Part shown: piece by piece, positions 40,879-41,157 of the stretch
How positions within the stretch are numbered: position 1 is the first letter of the stretch
Layout: each line of letters opens with the position of its first letter
From: CAYJLB01 sp964370845
Lineage (GTDB): Bacteria; Bacillota; Clostridia; Oscillospirales; Ruminococcaceae
Length of the DNA stretch: 41,157 nucleotides
Direction: 5' to 3'
Assembly: GCA_964370845.1 (NCBI GenBank)
Contig: CAYJLB010000015.1
Location: 1-41,157, forward strand
Translations under genes and position numbers: made by a program
The notes under the pieces: generated by a model
Databases searched by the model: none
What the model saw: the letters and a program-made list of their open reading frames with translations, nothing else
Told to the model about the DNA's origin: nothing

Positions 40879-40955
40879 TGGTGGGCCATCAGGGACTCGA
40901 ACCCCGGACCAACCGGTTATGAGCCGGTTGCTCTAACCAACTGAGCTAATGGCCC
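40879..40955 (-). tRNA. tRNA with CAT anticodon (elongator Met or Ile2)
   Basis: A complete 77-nt cloverleaf: acceptor GGGCCAT/ATGGCCC, loop CTCATAA with anticodon CAT, encoded CCA. It has a normal first pair (G1-C72), so it is not the initiator. The loop CTCATAA flanked by GGCTCATAACC resembles Firmicutes tRNA-Ile2, whose first anticodon base becomes lysidine. Met cannot be excluded from sequence alone. Confidence 0.9.
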
Positions 40956-40976
40956 AATTAAATTCGTAAAAATAAG

Positions 40977-41051
40977 TGGTGACCCGTAGGAGAATCGAAC
41001 TCCTGATGCCGCCGTGAGAGGGCGGAGTCTTAACCGCTTGACCAACGGGCC
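40977..41051 (-). tRNA. tRNA-Glu (CTC)
   Basis: A complete 75-nt cloverleaf. Acceptor GGCCCGT pairs with ACGGGTC, with a G-U at the second pair. The anticodon stem CCGCC/GGCGG encloses CTCTCAC with anticodon CTC, reading GAG. CCA is encoded. Confidence 0.94.
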
Positions 41052-41105
41052 GCATGGTTTTTAGTGGTTATTCCTATTATTTTCAGTACTTGCCAAAAAT
41101 TAATT

Positions 41106-41157
41106 TGGTGCACCATCGGGGGCTCGAACCCAGGACCCACTGATTAAGAGTCAGTTG
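41106..41157 (-). tRNA. tRNA-Lys (CTT), partial
   Basis: The 3' 52 nt of a tRNA: encoded CCA, acceptor strand ATGGTGC, T-arm with TTCGAGC, and anticodon stem ACTGA/TCAGT around CTCTTAA with anticodon CTT. The 5' part lies beyond the window edge. Confidence 0.9.

Overview
The window is AT-rich bacterial DNA with Firmicutes-style signals: strong AGGAGG-type ribosome binding sites, consensus TTGACA/TATAAT promoters, frequent TTG and GTG starts, and hairpin-plus-T-run terminators at most gene ends. The gene set (RNase Y, CoaX next to an ECF transporter S subunit, YdbC/PC4, WalJ-like hydrolase, HxlR and DtxR-type regulators, no outer-membrane genes) and the MurA and small-protein sequences suggest an anaerobic gut-type member of the Clostridia, probably Oscillospiraceae-like. 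Two runs of ten N inside rpsG show that this is a draft or metagenome assembly.

Layout. 1-1340: the str operon on the minus strand (rpsL, a gap-damaged rpsG, first codons of fusA). 1481-5180: a minus-strand operon murA, walJ-like, rlmH, class A beta-lactamase-like hydrolase. 5379-8404: cysE, cysS and a membrane-anchored cyclophilin. 8441-8760: tRNA-Thr with promoter and terminator, followed by an odd repeat/hairpin element. 8793-10338: a DUF3592 protein and a YoaS/YozG-like membrane protein plus regulator pair. 10399-12957: malQ and an aldo/keto reductase. 12967-15781: a DegV protein and an orphan sugar-type lipoprotein. 15957-19462: rny and, divergently, coaX plus an ECF S subunit. 19482-23494: a polar amino acid ABC transporter fused transcriptionally to an OFA-type MFS carrier, with a divergent HxlR regulator. 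23642-27768: an FkbM methyltransferase, tyrA, an amidase, a GNAT acetyltransferase and a DtxR-family regulator. 27776-36098: a carbohydrate locus (galK, galT, galE, GH117, GH2, divergent AraC). 36138-40762: a pair of GC-rich repeats, ydbC, deoD, a flippase, an M42 peptidase, a GNAT enzyme and a 56-residue protein with an apparent AUA start. 40780-41157: four tRNA genes (Trp, CAT, Glu, Lys).

The most coherent functional story is the 27776-36045 locus. A GH117 enzyme (the family that removes 3,6-anhydro-L-galactose from neoagaro-oligosaccharides) sits next to a cytoplasmic GH2 beta-galactosidase and a full set of Leloir genes, with an AraC regulator diverging from galK and a palindromic operator in the GH117 promoter. 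This would fit use of red-algal or related galactose oligosaccharides. No agarase, no anhydrogalactose dehydrogenase and no transporter are present in the window. Other points of interest are the AUA-start small gene, the 17-nt direct repeats around a hairpin beside tRNA-Thr, and the broken rpsG.
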